This document shows, one piece after another, positions 33,684-39,706 of a stretch of DNA of 41,771 bases (position 1 is the first letter of the stretch; each line of letters starts with the position of its first letter). The notes below the pieces were generated by a model. That model saw nothing but the letters and a program-made list of their open reading frames with translations, was not told the origin of the DNA and did no database searches. Source of the DNA: an uncultured Cellvibrionales bacterium (GTDB lineage: Bacteria; Pseudomonadota; Gammaproteobacteria; Pseudomonadales; Porticoccaceae); contig CAJXWQ010000016.1 in the NCBI GenBank assembly GCA_913062605.1, positions 1 through 41,771 of the forward strand. The letters run 5' to 3'. The translations under genes were made by a program, and so were the position numbers.

Positions 33684-34310
33684 TTAAGCTGCCGCCAAAC
33701 CAGCAGCGGTTGCTTGCATCGGAATGAAGCGGGGAAGGTTCTCAAAGCGATGCAACCACGCCTTAACATTACTGTATTCATCCAGCGAGACATCTCCCTC
33801 TGGGGCATGGGCGATATAGCTATAATTGGCGACATCGGCCAGTGTTGGTTGGTCACCGACCAGCCAGTCTCGCTCGGCCAGTTCTGCATCTAATACAGCG
33901 AGTAAGCTGTGTGAGCTGGCAAGGACTTTTTCTTTATCAACGGGAGCATTAAAAACATTGGCCAATCGAGCCTGCGCAGGGCCATAAGCCAAAAGTCCGG
34001 CTGAAATTGACAGGTAGCGTTGCACCTGTGCCGCAGCGACCGCATCAATCGGTAACCAACTGCGAGAGTCATCATAGGTTGTCGCTAAATAGGTGATGAT
34101 TGCGTTAGAGTCCGACAGTGTGATATCTCCGTCTTCAAGTACCGGCACCTGACCGAAGCTATTTTTCTTTAAAAAGTCCTCGGTTTTATGAGCACCATTG
34201 GCCAGATCAACGGTAATGATTTCCGCATCCAGACCCAGCAGGGAAAGAAAAACCTCAACACGGTGTGAATGACCAGATAGAGGGAAGCTGTGAAGTTTGA
34301 TAGTAGACAT
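33684..34310 (-). CDS. Glutathione S-transferase family protein
   Basis: A 208-residue cytosolic GST. The thioredoxin-like N-terminal domain has the catalytic region LHSFPLSGHSHRVEVFLSLLGL, with Ser12 and nearby residues as candidates to activate glutathione. The cis-proline segment GQVPVLEDGDITLSDSNAII follows, and then an all-helical C-terminal domain with DWLVGDQPTLADVANYSYI. It conjugates or reduces small molecules with glutathione. It follows the glutaredoxin gene by 64 bases, and both fit one glutathione-linked stress operon under the divergent LysR regulator. Confidence 0.93.
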   Translation of the reverse strand: MSTIKLHSFPLSGHSHRVEVFLSLLGLDAEIITVDLANGAHKTEDFLKKNSFGQVPVLEDGDITLSDSNAIITYLATTYDDSRSWLPIDAVAAAQVQRYLSISAGLLAYGPAQARLANVFNAPVDKEKVLASSHSLLAVLDAELAERDWLVGDQPTLADVANYSYIAHAPEGDVSLDEYSNVKAWLHRFENLPRFIPMQATAAGLAAA

Positions 34311-34374
34311 AGTAAGTTCCTATTTTTTCAGTGGGTAAGGCTCTTTAAGCCAGGCTTTTTGCCAGCAGTATTCG

Positions 34375-34644
34375 CTAGCCATTAATGACGGTTGGCGGCG
34401 TTGCTTTCGGTAAACGATTCTGTTGTTCCAACTTAACCAGATCTTCAAAGCTGCCCACCGATAAATCATTAATAAAAATTTGTGGGTAACTGCGGTTATG
34501 AGTGCGGCTGCGCAGCGTGCTGTCATGATGCTGGTGCTGGTAGACGTCATATTCAGTAAAAACCAAGTTCTTGCTGGCTAGTAAGCGTTTGGCATGAGTG
34601 CAGTAGCCACAGCCTGGTCGTGTGTAGATTTCTATCTTTGCCAA
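34375..34644 (-). CDS. Glutaredoxin
   Basis: An 89-residue dithiol glutaredoxin. The active site is C12-GY-C15 in RPGCGYCTHAK, the cis-proline motif is SYPQIFIND, and SFEDLVKLEQ replaces the usual GG(Y/F)DDL segment. The size matches GrxC. It reduces disulfides and glutathionylated proteins using glutathione. The start codon is TTG with AAGGA about 9 bases upstream; no ATG is suitably placed. First gene of the redox row, transcribed away from the LysR gene. Confidence 0.92.
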   Translation of the reverse strand: MAKIEIYTRPGCGYCTHAKRLLASKNLVFTEYDVYQHQHHDSTLRSRTHNRSYPQIFINDLSVGSFEDLVKLEQQNRLPKATPPTVING

Positions 34645-34754
34645 GGTCTATTTCCTTCTCAGAAAGGCACTGTCAAAATCTGTGCTGTGGTTAATGTCGA
34701 TGGAGGGAAGTATCCGCGCTAACGTACCGTTGATAAATAGTGCTTCTATTGAAT

Positions 34755-34779
34755 TATTGTCAATGCTACATTGACAATA
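34755..34779. promoter_or_regulatory. 11-3-11 inverted repeat overlapping the lysR start codon
   Basis: TATTGTCAATG, CTA, CATTGACAATA: the two 11-base arms are perfect. The last base of the right arm (34779) is the A of the LysR-type gene's ATG. The left arm contains TTGACA on the minus strand (34763-34758), well placed as a -35 for the glutaredoxin row; its -10 is weak (TATTTA at 18 bases). The arms include the T-N11-A pattern of LysR-type operators. Confidence 0.75.
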
Positions 34780-35666
34780 TGGATACCTTAGATGGCATGA
34801 AAACCGTAGTCGCCGTGGTAGAGACTGGCTCTTTTACCGCTGCAAGCGAGCGCCTGAACATCTCCAAGGCCTTGGCAAGCAAGTATGTTGGGGAAGTGGA
34901 AAAGCATCTGAATGTACGCTTGTTTCATCGCTCTACACGGAAATTGGCACTGACCGAGGCGGGTAAGAGTTATTACCAGCGAGCATTGCCGCTGCTGGAA
35001 GAGTTCACTGAATTAGAGGATAGCGTCACTGGTGAGCAGTCTTCACCCCAGGGGCTGCTGCGCGTCAGTGCACCTGTCGCCTTTGGTGAGATGGAACTGG
35101 CACCACTCATCCCGCAATTTATGGAGCAACACAAGGATATTCGTCTCGAAATCATCTTGAGTAACAGCATGGTCGATATGGTTGAGGAAGGCATTGATGT
35201 AAGGATTCGTGTGGGCGGGGTCGATGACTCGAGCTTGATCGCCCGCCACCTTAAAACCCTGCCGCTCATATTGTGTGCAGCGCCAACGTACTTGAAGCAA
35301 CATGGCCGGCCACAAACGGCTCAGGATATCAGTCAGCACAATTGTATTATCGATAGTAATTTTCGCATTGGTAAACAATGGCCGATCATCTCTCCCACGG
35401 GCAAGGCCGAATCCATTAACGTTAATACTCGTATTGCTGCCAGCAGCCCCAGTGCGGTTAAAGAGATTGCGGTGGCTGGTGGTGGTATTGGTATGGTGCC
35501 ACGTTTTATCGTAGAGCCCGCTCTGGAACAGGGCTTATTAGAAGAGGTCTTACCTGGCTTTAGCACCTTGGAATTTGGCTTGTTTGCCCTGTACCCACAT
35601 CGACGTTATCTGCCAAAAAAAGTGCGCTGTTTTATTGATTTTTTGGTGGGTGAATTTTCTGATTGA
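34779..35666 (+). CDS. LysR family transcriptional regulator
   Basis: A 295-residue LysR regulator. The N-terminal helix-turn-helix lies at residues ~5-60 (MKTVVAVVETGSFTAASERLNISKALASKYVGEVEKHL, NVRLFHRSTRKLALTEAG). The periplasmic-binding-like effector domain begins near residue 90 (GLLRVSAPVAFGEMEL) and includes VDVRIRVG-type and GGGIGMVPRFIVEPAL segments. I start at the ATG 34779 because family members begin MDxLDxM; the upstream frame to 34740 is not homologous. No ribosome site precedes this ATG, since the inverted repeat fills the space, so the message may be leaderless or self-blocked. Divergent from the glutaredoxin row, its likely target. Confidence 0.92.
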   Translation: MDTLDGMKTVVAVVETGSFTAASERLNISKALASKYVGEVEKHLNVRLFHRSTRKLALTEAGKSYYQRALPLLEEFTELEDSVTGEQSSPQGLLRVSAPVAFGEMELAPLIPQFMEQHKDIRLEIILSNSMVDMVEEGIDVRIRVGGVDDSSLIARHLKTLPLILCAAPTYLKQHGRPQTAQDISQHNCIIDSNFRIGKQWPIISPTGKAESINVNTRIAASSPSAVKEIAVAGGGIGMVPRFIVEPALEQGLLEEVLPGFSTLEFGLFALYPHRRYLPKKVRCFIDFLVGEFSD

Positions 35667-35719
35667 TAACACATAAGCCAAGTGCAGTTTAAGCAGCCTC
35701 AGTGCATAGGGATATGAAC

Positions 35720-35745
35720 AAAGGGGGCTGACCCCTTTAATTTTT
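35720..35745 (+). terminator. Rho-independent terminator after lysR
   Basis: AAAGGGG (35720-35726), a five-base loop GCTGA and CCCCTTT (35732-35738) form a perfect 7-bp stem followed by AATTTTT. It lies 54 bases after the lysR stop and before the converging pseudouridine synthase gene. The GGGGxxGACCCC core also resembles REP-like palindromes. Confidence 0.7.
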
Positions 35746-35799
35746 GCATCTTACCGGCCTTTGAAAAAGGCTTGTCCGGTATAAGAACAACTTCTCTGA

Positions 35800-36513
35800 T
35801 TAAAACGGACAGGGACACTGTCCATGGAATTGTTCACCGCTAGTAGGATGCTCAAAATACAAGTCACTGGCGTGTAATAGCAATCGATCTGCCATCTGTT
35901 CACTATGATCATTTTTATACAGATCACACCCAAGAATTGGATGGCCTATTGCCTGGCTGTGAATCCGTAACTGGTGTGTGCGCCCCGTATGAGGAGTAAA
36001 TTTCACCAAGCTCCGACGCGGTTGCTCTAGTCGTTGTAATACCGTGTATTCACTGATGGCCGCTTTGCCTGTAGTGCTGCAAATTTTTACCCGAGGAAAA
36101 TGGTTTTTATCTTTCGCTATGGCCGCTGTAATCCGCCCTTGATCGTCGGCAACCCAACCTTCTAGCAGGGCTACATAACGCTTTTGAATCGTACGTGCTT
36201 GAAACTGTTTATTGAGATGCCGCGCCGACTCTGCATTCAGCCCCACCACCATAATGCCTGATGTCCCAAAATCTAATCGATGCGGTAATTTTGCCTCCGG
36301 GAATGCAGGACTCACCCCCTCTTGTCCGTGCACTAAACGGTAGTGTACGGAATCCCAGTTGAGGGGATTTTTACCCGATAAACTGAGAAGACCACTAGGT
36401 TTGTTGATCAATAAAATGTCAGCATCTTGATACAAAATTTCAACAAAATCGTCACACACCGGCGCCAGAAAGTCATCAACGATGGTGTGAGTTGGCGGGC
36501 CGGCACAAGACAT
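35800..36513 (-). CDS. RluA family RNA pseudouridine synthase
   Basis: A 237-residue enzyme that isomerises uridine to pseudouridine in RNA. The catalytic aspartate is D81 in HRLDFGTSGIMV. Other family blocks are ILLINKPSGLLSL, KRYVALLEG and PHTGRTHQLRIHSQAIGHPILGCDLY. There is no S4 domain, and the length matches RluA, which modifies 23S rRNA U746 and tRNA U32; the target here is not certain. It is convergent with lysR and upstream on the same strand lies the SPOUT methylase, 102 bases away. Confidence 0.92.
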   Translation of the reverse strand: MSCAGPPTHTIVDDFLAPVCDDFVEILYQDADILLINKPSGLLSLSGKNPLNWDSVHYRLVHGQEGVSPAFPEAKLPHRLDFGTSGIMVVGLNAESARHLNKQFQARTIQKRYVALLEGWVADDQGRITAAIAKDKNHFPRVKICSTTGKAAISEYTVLQRLEQPRRSLVKFTPHTGRTHQLRIHSQAIGHPILGCDLYKNDHSEQMADRLLLHASDLYFEHPTSGEQFHGQCPCPF

Positions 36514-36615
36514 TCAACATTCCCCGTTATTGATATACATAATGCCTAGTGCAGCGACATACCTAGCATGGTGTCCCGCGTAGGACACGCGAACATAGGG
36601 ATCTTCCCCCTTTAA

Positions 36616-37098
36616 TTATTTTGGCTTGTTCTTTAATACATCTTGATGGTGAGAGAAGTTATCACCCTTGGTGAGGCGGTCGTAGAGCACTACATTTACA
36701 GTGGCGGCTAAATTCATACAGCCCTCAGTTGGGATGTAGACAATGTCCTCGCAAAAGTCGGTGATCTCTTTTTTCAGGGTGCTGTCTTCTGGACCAAAAA
36801 TGTAGAAGGCTCGGGCTGGGTGTTTGTAGGTGGTCAATGGCCTGGCGCCGTCGATTAACTCAACGGCCACTGGCACGCACCCCAACGGGATAGTGTCTTT
36901 TAATTCTTTGACGCCGATGAGCGGCAGTGTTTCATGGATTTTTTTGGTGTCGGTGTAGAAGGGCTTGGCGTGGTCGTAACGCGTGCCGGTATAGAACACA
37001 GAATTGACGCCATAACAGCCAGCGGCGCGCATCACTGAGCCGACATTCTCAGGAGATTTAGGGTTGAACAGGCCAATGCAGGCATAGCTATTTTTCAT
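36616..37098 (-). CDS. SPOUT (TrmH-type) RNA methyltransferase
   Basis: A 160-residue RNA 2'-O-methyltransferase of the SpoU/TrmH class. Motif 1 is NPKSPENVGSVMRAAGCYG, motif 2 is AFYIFGPEDSTLKKE and motif 3 is IPTEGCMNLAATVNVVLYDRL, which form the knotted AdoMet site. There is no extra substrate-binding N-terminal domain. It lies directly downstream of a clear attC (37167-37226), so it could be a cassette gene, but no attC follows it and the family is usually chromosomal. No ribosome site is evident before the ATG. Confidence 0.88.
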   Translation of the reverse strand: MKNSYACIGLFNPKSPENVGSVMRAAGCYGVNSVFYTGTRYDHAKPFYTDTKKIHETLPLIGVKELKDTIPLGCVPVAVELIDGARPLTTYKHPARAFYIFGPEDSTLKKEITDFCEDIVYIPTEGCMNLAATVNVVLYDRLTKGDNFSHHQDVLKNKPK

Positions 37099-37166
37099 GG
37101 GGATTACACATTGATATTAAATTATTTTTGATGGTTTAAGATAAGAAAACAAGAATTAGATCTTAC

Positions 37167-37226
37167 ATTTAACGCCGCAAACAGACGCGCGCTTTAGCGA
37201 GTCTGTTTTGCTTTGCCTTGTTAACT
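37167..37226 (-). other. attC recombination site (cassette F)
   Basis: A 60-base site on the minus strand, starting AGTTAAC AAGGC and ending TTTGCGGCGTTAAAT. The inner arms CAAAACAGAC and GTCTGTTTG pair around CGCTAAAGCGCGC. The R'' side AAAGTTAAC is an exact complement of the first nine bases of cassette F (GTTAACTTT, at 37523 downward). The preceding gene stops 5 bases before it. Confidence 0.93.
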
Positions 37227-37230
37227 TTTT

Positions 37231-37497
37231 TCACAGATCAAGATTCCTGGTTAAAACCTCTGCTGATTTAATAATTCGTTTTGTCCGATAAAGATCAGGA
37301 TGTTTCTGGCTGTCTGTGTAACGCATTGGCTCTCCTGATGTTGGGCTAACAAACCAGGAGATTTCTGGGCGCGGCTCACCTAGCTGCTTTTTTAGAGCTT
37401 GCGGTGTAATACCTAATGCTTTAGCCGCCGCATTAAACGTACAGCGTGTTTTTACTTGATTGATGTAATCAACCACTACGCTAATTTTGTCCTGCAC
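37231..37497 (-). CDS. Small cassette-encoded protein (cassette F)
   Basis: An 88-residue protein that I do not recognise. Residues ~15-40 (RCTFNAAAKALGITPQALKKQLGE) look like a helix-turn-helix, so DNA binding is possible. The rest is charged and ends LTRNLDL. The start is GTG with AAGGAG about 9 bases upstream, a good site. It fills cassette F between attC sites E and F, with its stop 5 bases before the attC, so it is a bona fide cassette gene although its role is unknown. Confidence 0.75.
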   Translation of the reverse strand: MQDKISVVVDYINQVKTRCTFNAAAKALGITPQALKKQLGEPRPEISWFVSPTSGEPMRYTDSQKHPDLYRTKRIIKSAEVLTRNLDL

Positions 37498-37516
37498 TAG
37501 AAGATGCTCCTTATAA

Positions 37517-37589
37517 AGTTAACGCCGCAAGCAAAGGTGTGCGTTAGTGCGTCCAGCCCGCAGGCCGATTTTAACTTGCCTTGTTAACT
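37517..37589 (-). other. attC recombination site (cassette E)
   Basis: A 73-base site on the minus strand, starting AGTTAAC AAGGCAAG and ending TTGCTTGCGGCGTTAACT. The R'' side GCAGTTAAC complements the start of cassette E (GTTAACTG). It shares TTAACAAGGC and GCGGCGTTAA with attC F, so the two sites are of the same subtype. Confidence 0.93.
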
Positions 37590-37759
37590 GCTTGAAATTG
37601 TATAACTGTGCCTGCAGCAAAGCCGGATAATATAAATGCCAAAACAGTGCCATTGAAATAGGGAATTAATACTGATAGTGATATAAACAGAATTAATACA
37701 GCTATATAAGTGCTGGCCTTTTTTGTTGGAGGCCAGTACTTACAGTATGAACTTTTCAA
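37571..37759 (-). CDS. Small membrane protein overlapping the attC (cassette E)
   Basis: A 62-residue frame starting at a TTG inside the last codons of the cold-shock-domain gene (20-base overlap). It ends inside the attC, so its last residues VNKAS are read from the R'' box, a known habit of cassette genes. It has a WPPTKKASTY start and two hydrophobic segments (residues ~17-33 and ~39-54). No strong ribosome site is seen; coupling to the upstream gene would be needed. Possibly real. Confidence 0.45.
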   Translation of the reverse strand: MKSSYCKYWPPTKKASTYIAVLILFISLSVLIPYFNGTVLAFILSGFAAGTVIQFQAVNKAS

Positions 37760-38102
37760 CCGCTAGAGCAATAACACCAGCAAGTGCTAAAAAGCTCAAA
37801 ACTTTCCAGGTACCTACAGAGCTTTCTAGAGACGCTACGCGATTTTCTAAAGAAGCAGGTTTAGCTGCAGGTTTTTTATTCCTAGAAGGTTTGCTGCTGC
37901 CACCGTCTAAAGGAATAACAGATTCAGCCTGAGGGCCTTTGTCTGAGTCTTTGCCGTCGAACTTAACGGCTAAACCTTGGCGGATAGGGCCATCACCTTG
38001 CCATTCACTTTTGTGGAAGAAGAAGTCTTCGCCGCTTTTGTCGTCGGCAATAAAGCCGAAGCCTTTGCGGAAGTCGTAACGTTTAATAATGCCTTTGGCC
38101 AT
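37740..38102 (-). CDS. Cold-shock-domain protein with C-terminal membrane anchor (cassette E)
   Basis: A 120-residue protein. Residues 1-65 form a cold-shock (CspA-type) nucleic-acid-binding domain with RNP1 KGFGFI (13-18) and RNP2 DFFFH (26-30). A basic, Lys/Pro-rich linker (~70-85) and a short coiled segment (LENRVASLESSV) lead to one membrane helix at the C-terminus (residues ~98-117). Tethering an RNA chaperone to the membrane is unusual but recurs in Pseudomonas-like genomes. It lies in cassette E between clear attC sites. The start ATG is 142 bases from the recombination point, leaving a long leader. Confidence 0.85.
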   Translation of the reverse strand: MAKGIIKRYDFRKGFGFIADDKSGEDFFFHKSEWQGDGPIRQGLAVKFDGKDSDKGPQAESVIPLDGGSSKPSRNKKPAAKPASLENRVASLESSVGTWKVLSFLALAGVIALAVEKFIL

Positions 38103-38238
38103 GTTTGTATCCTATTCAATGTGTAATGAGGCAATGCTGATGCATCGTGAATTCTGGTTCGATCTTTAAGTGGTTGCCAATGATTGTGCTAATGCATATT
38201 TTTCCAATTTAAGTATCTGTTCCCTTATGGCTGAAGAC

Positions 38239-38322
38239 AGTTAACGCCCACAGCACGCGCGGCTTTGTAGTACAGGTGAAGCCGAAGCGGAAAAGCCGTC
38301 GCCGTGACTGCGCTTGTTGTGC
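38239..38322 (-). other. attC recombination site (cassette D)
   Basis: An 84-base site on the minus strand, starting GCACAAC AAGCGCAG and ending GCTGTGGGCGTTAACT. The inner arms GGCTTTTCCGCTTCGGCTTCAC and the complement of ACAAAGCCGCGCG can fold into a long imperfect stem. R'' GCACAAC differs at one position from the complement of the junction heptamer GTTATGC at repeat copy 3, a tolerated G-T type change. It lies 52 bases after the VF530 gene. Confidence 0.85.
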
Positions 38323-38373
38323 CCTAGATGCTAATTAGTTTCTACAATTCCCATACTAGTAACTCAGCACAGC

Positions 38374-38619
38374 TTATTTAGAATTACCCCACGGGGATTG
38401 CTTTTCAAATGTTGAGATATACAAACTCTCAACCTTGTCTCTGGCCCACTGGGTCTTACGTAAAAACTTCAGTGATGACTTGATTGACGGATCACTCTTA
38501 AAGCAATTGATGTTGATTCTCTGAGCCAATCCATCCCAGCCGTAACGCTCCTCCAGCCTCGTTACAACCTTCTCAAGCGTAACACCATGCAAAGGATTAT
38601 TCGGTTGCTCATTACTCAT
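38374..38619 (-). CDS. VF530 (DUF2132) family protein (cassette D)
   Basis: An 81-residue protein of the VF530 family, named after a Vibrio fischeri protein proposed to bind DNA. The family pattern is clear: [61 protein letters not shown]. It is a compact helical protein without signal peptide. It is the first cassette after repeat copy 3, and its start lies 38 bases from the recombination point. Cassette carriage fits known VF530 genes in Vibrio-like integrons only by inference. Confidence 0.88.
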   Translation of the reverse strand: MSNEQPNNPLHGVTLEKVVTRLEERYGWDGLAQRININCFKSDPSIKSSLKFLRKTQWARDKVESLYISTFEKQSPWGNSK

Positions 38620-38657
38620 ACTTTAAATACACCACCATTATTCTCAGTACCTACAGC

Positions 38658-38888
38658 GCATAACAGCTTATTAAGAAGCCTATGGCCTTATATCACTTTG
38701 GCCCTCTTATCTCGGAGCTAATGATTTTATACCAAGGATTTTCTTATTTGTTTACAATGGGTTGGAGTAAGGAGGCGCGGTCTGTTATTTGGTAAAAGAA
38801 GCCAAAACCCTGCTTTTTTCCAGTCTCTTCCCCCTGATCATAAATCAACACCCTTTAAAATCAAATACTTAATGCCACCTTTTCTTGG
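38658..38888 (-). repeat. Cassette-flanking repeat, copy 3 (attI-like), with GTTATGC core
   Basis: About 225 bases (38664-38888) align with copy 2 in the same orientation and to the same length. Kept parts include AAGCC-TA-GGC-TTATATCAC, TTTACAATGGGTT and CTGATCATAAATCAA with AAAATCAAA beyond. The minus-strand end AAGCTGTTATGC is the junction with cassette D. It occupies most of the 371-base gap 38620-38990, in which I see no open frame, tRNA or terminator. Confidence 0.8.
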
Positions 38889-38990
38889 GAGGCCGAAAAT
38901 GTCAGCTATAGCATGTTGTTATTCAGCAACACGGTTGAGAGAGTGTTGGATGATAGGGAGAGTTAGATAAATTATATAGCAGTGAAGGTG

Positions 38991-39569
38991 TTACTGCTTC
39001 CGCTTTAACAGTAGTGAGTCAATACCATTACTTGAAAGCCTGCTTCGCGCATCGGCCAGTTCTGGTCGATCGCTAAAGGGACCAACAAGAACCCGGTGCC
39101 AGGTTTCATTACGTCGGGGGCTGACAGTCTCAATACTAGCGCTCAGGTTCAGCATCAATAGTCGGGCGCGGAGGCTGTCGGCATCATGGCTATTTTTAAA
39201 GGAGCCTACCTGTAGCAGGAATACTTCATCATCAGCCACAGGTAGCCTTGTCTTGTTGTTGGTGCCGGGCGTGTCTGGAACAATAACTTCGGAATCACGC
39301 AACAGGGTGTAGAAATCAAACCGGGGTTTGGGGCCGCTATTGCCCTGTGAGTCTTCTTCCTGTGAGCTTGTGCCGGTTTCACTTGCCGCTTTTTCTACAT
39401 CTTCAGGGGAAATTTCTGACAGCTGCATCAACCCCATGACCAAAGCACCGATAAGTACGCCTGCTAACAGCCAAAGCCAGCCTGGAGCATCCTGATGACC
39501 AGAACGTTTCTTGGTTTGACGCTTGGTTGTCCGGCGGCCGCTAGATTTTTTGGCGTAATCCCTGGTCAT
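38991..39569 (-). CDS. SPOR-domain membrane protein (FtsN-like)
   Basis: A 192-residue single-pass inner-membrane protein. A highly basic cytoplasmic N-terminus (KKSSGRRTTKRQTKKRSG) is followed by one membrane helix (residues ~30-50), an acidic, Ser-rich periplasmic linker and a C-terminal SPOR domain (~115-192: FLLQVGSFKNSHDADSLRARLLML...WHRVLVGPFSDRPELADARSRL). SPOR domains bind denuded septal glycan, so a cell-division role is likely. It follows priA on the same strand, as in Pseudomonas, where it also precedes hslV; argS is absent between them here. Confidence 0.93.
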   Translation of the reverse strand: MTRDYAKKSSGRRTTKRQTKKRSGHQDAPGWLWLLAGVLIGALVMGLMQLSEISPEDVEKAASETGTSSQEEDSQGNSGPKPRFDFYTLLRDSEVIVPDTPGTNNKTRLPVADDEVFLLQVGSFKNSHDADSLRARLLMLNLSASIETVSPRRNETWHRVLVGPFSDRPELADARSRLSSNGIDSLLLKRKQ

Positions 39570-39706
39570 GCTGTTGCCTGTACTCCCGGTAGTATCTAGG
39601 TGGTGGCCGCCATTGTATGGGGAAGCGGTGATGTCTTCCAGACCTTATCCATGGCCTGGTAGTACCTAACTTAAATTTGAAGGTACGGTATCAATGACAG
39701 TTAGGG

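Larger units (their letters stand above)
37174..38663 (-). mobile_element. Integron gene cassettes D, E and F (no integrase)
   Basis: Reading on the minus strand from repeat copy 3: cassette D (38663 to 38245, VF530 gene), cassette E (38244 to 37523, cold-shock-domain protein and a 62-codon frame) and cassette F (37522 to 37174, an 88-residue unknown). Each ends in an attC. For E and F the cassette start and its own R'' box are complementary over 8-9 bases; for D they differ at one position. This is the pattern made by an integron integrase, but no integrase gene is present. Confidence 0.9.

Noticed and set aside
35700..35780. REP-like or IS200-type end (GGGGGCTGACCCC) as evidence of a transposon
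   Set aside because: There is no transposase or second end nearby; the position after lysR and the T run fit a terminator better.
36555..36615. Hairpin GTGTCC-CGCGTA-GGACAC after the SPOUT methylase gene, considered as an attC
   Set aside because: It has no GCGTTA core, no R'' box complementary to the cassette start (GTTAAAT) and no T run for a terminator.
37231..38619. Prophage or plasmid origin for the small unknown genes
   Set aside because: No phage structural, replication or partition genes are present, and the attC sites account for their layout.
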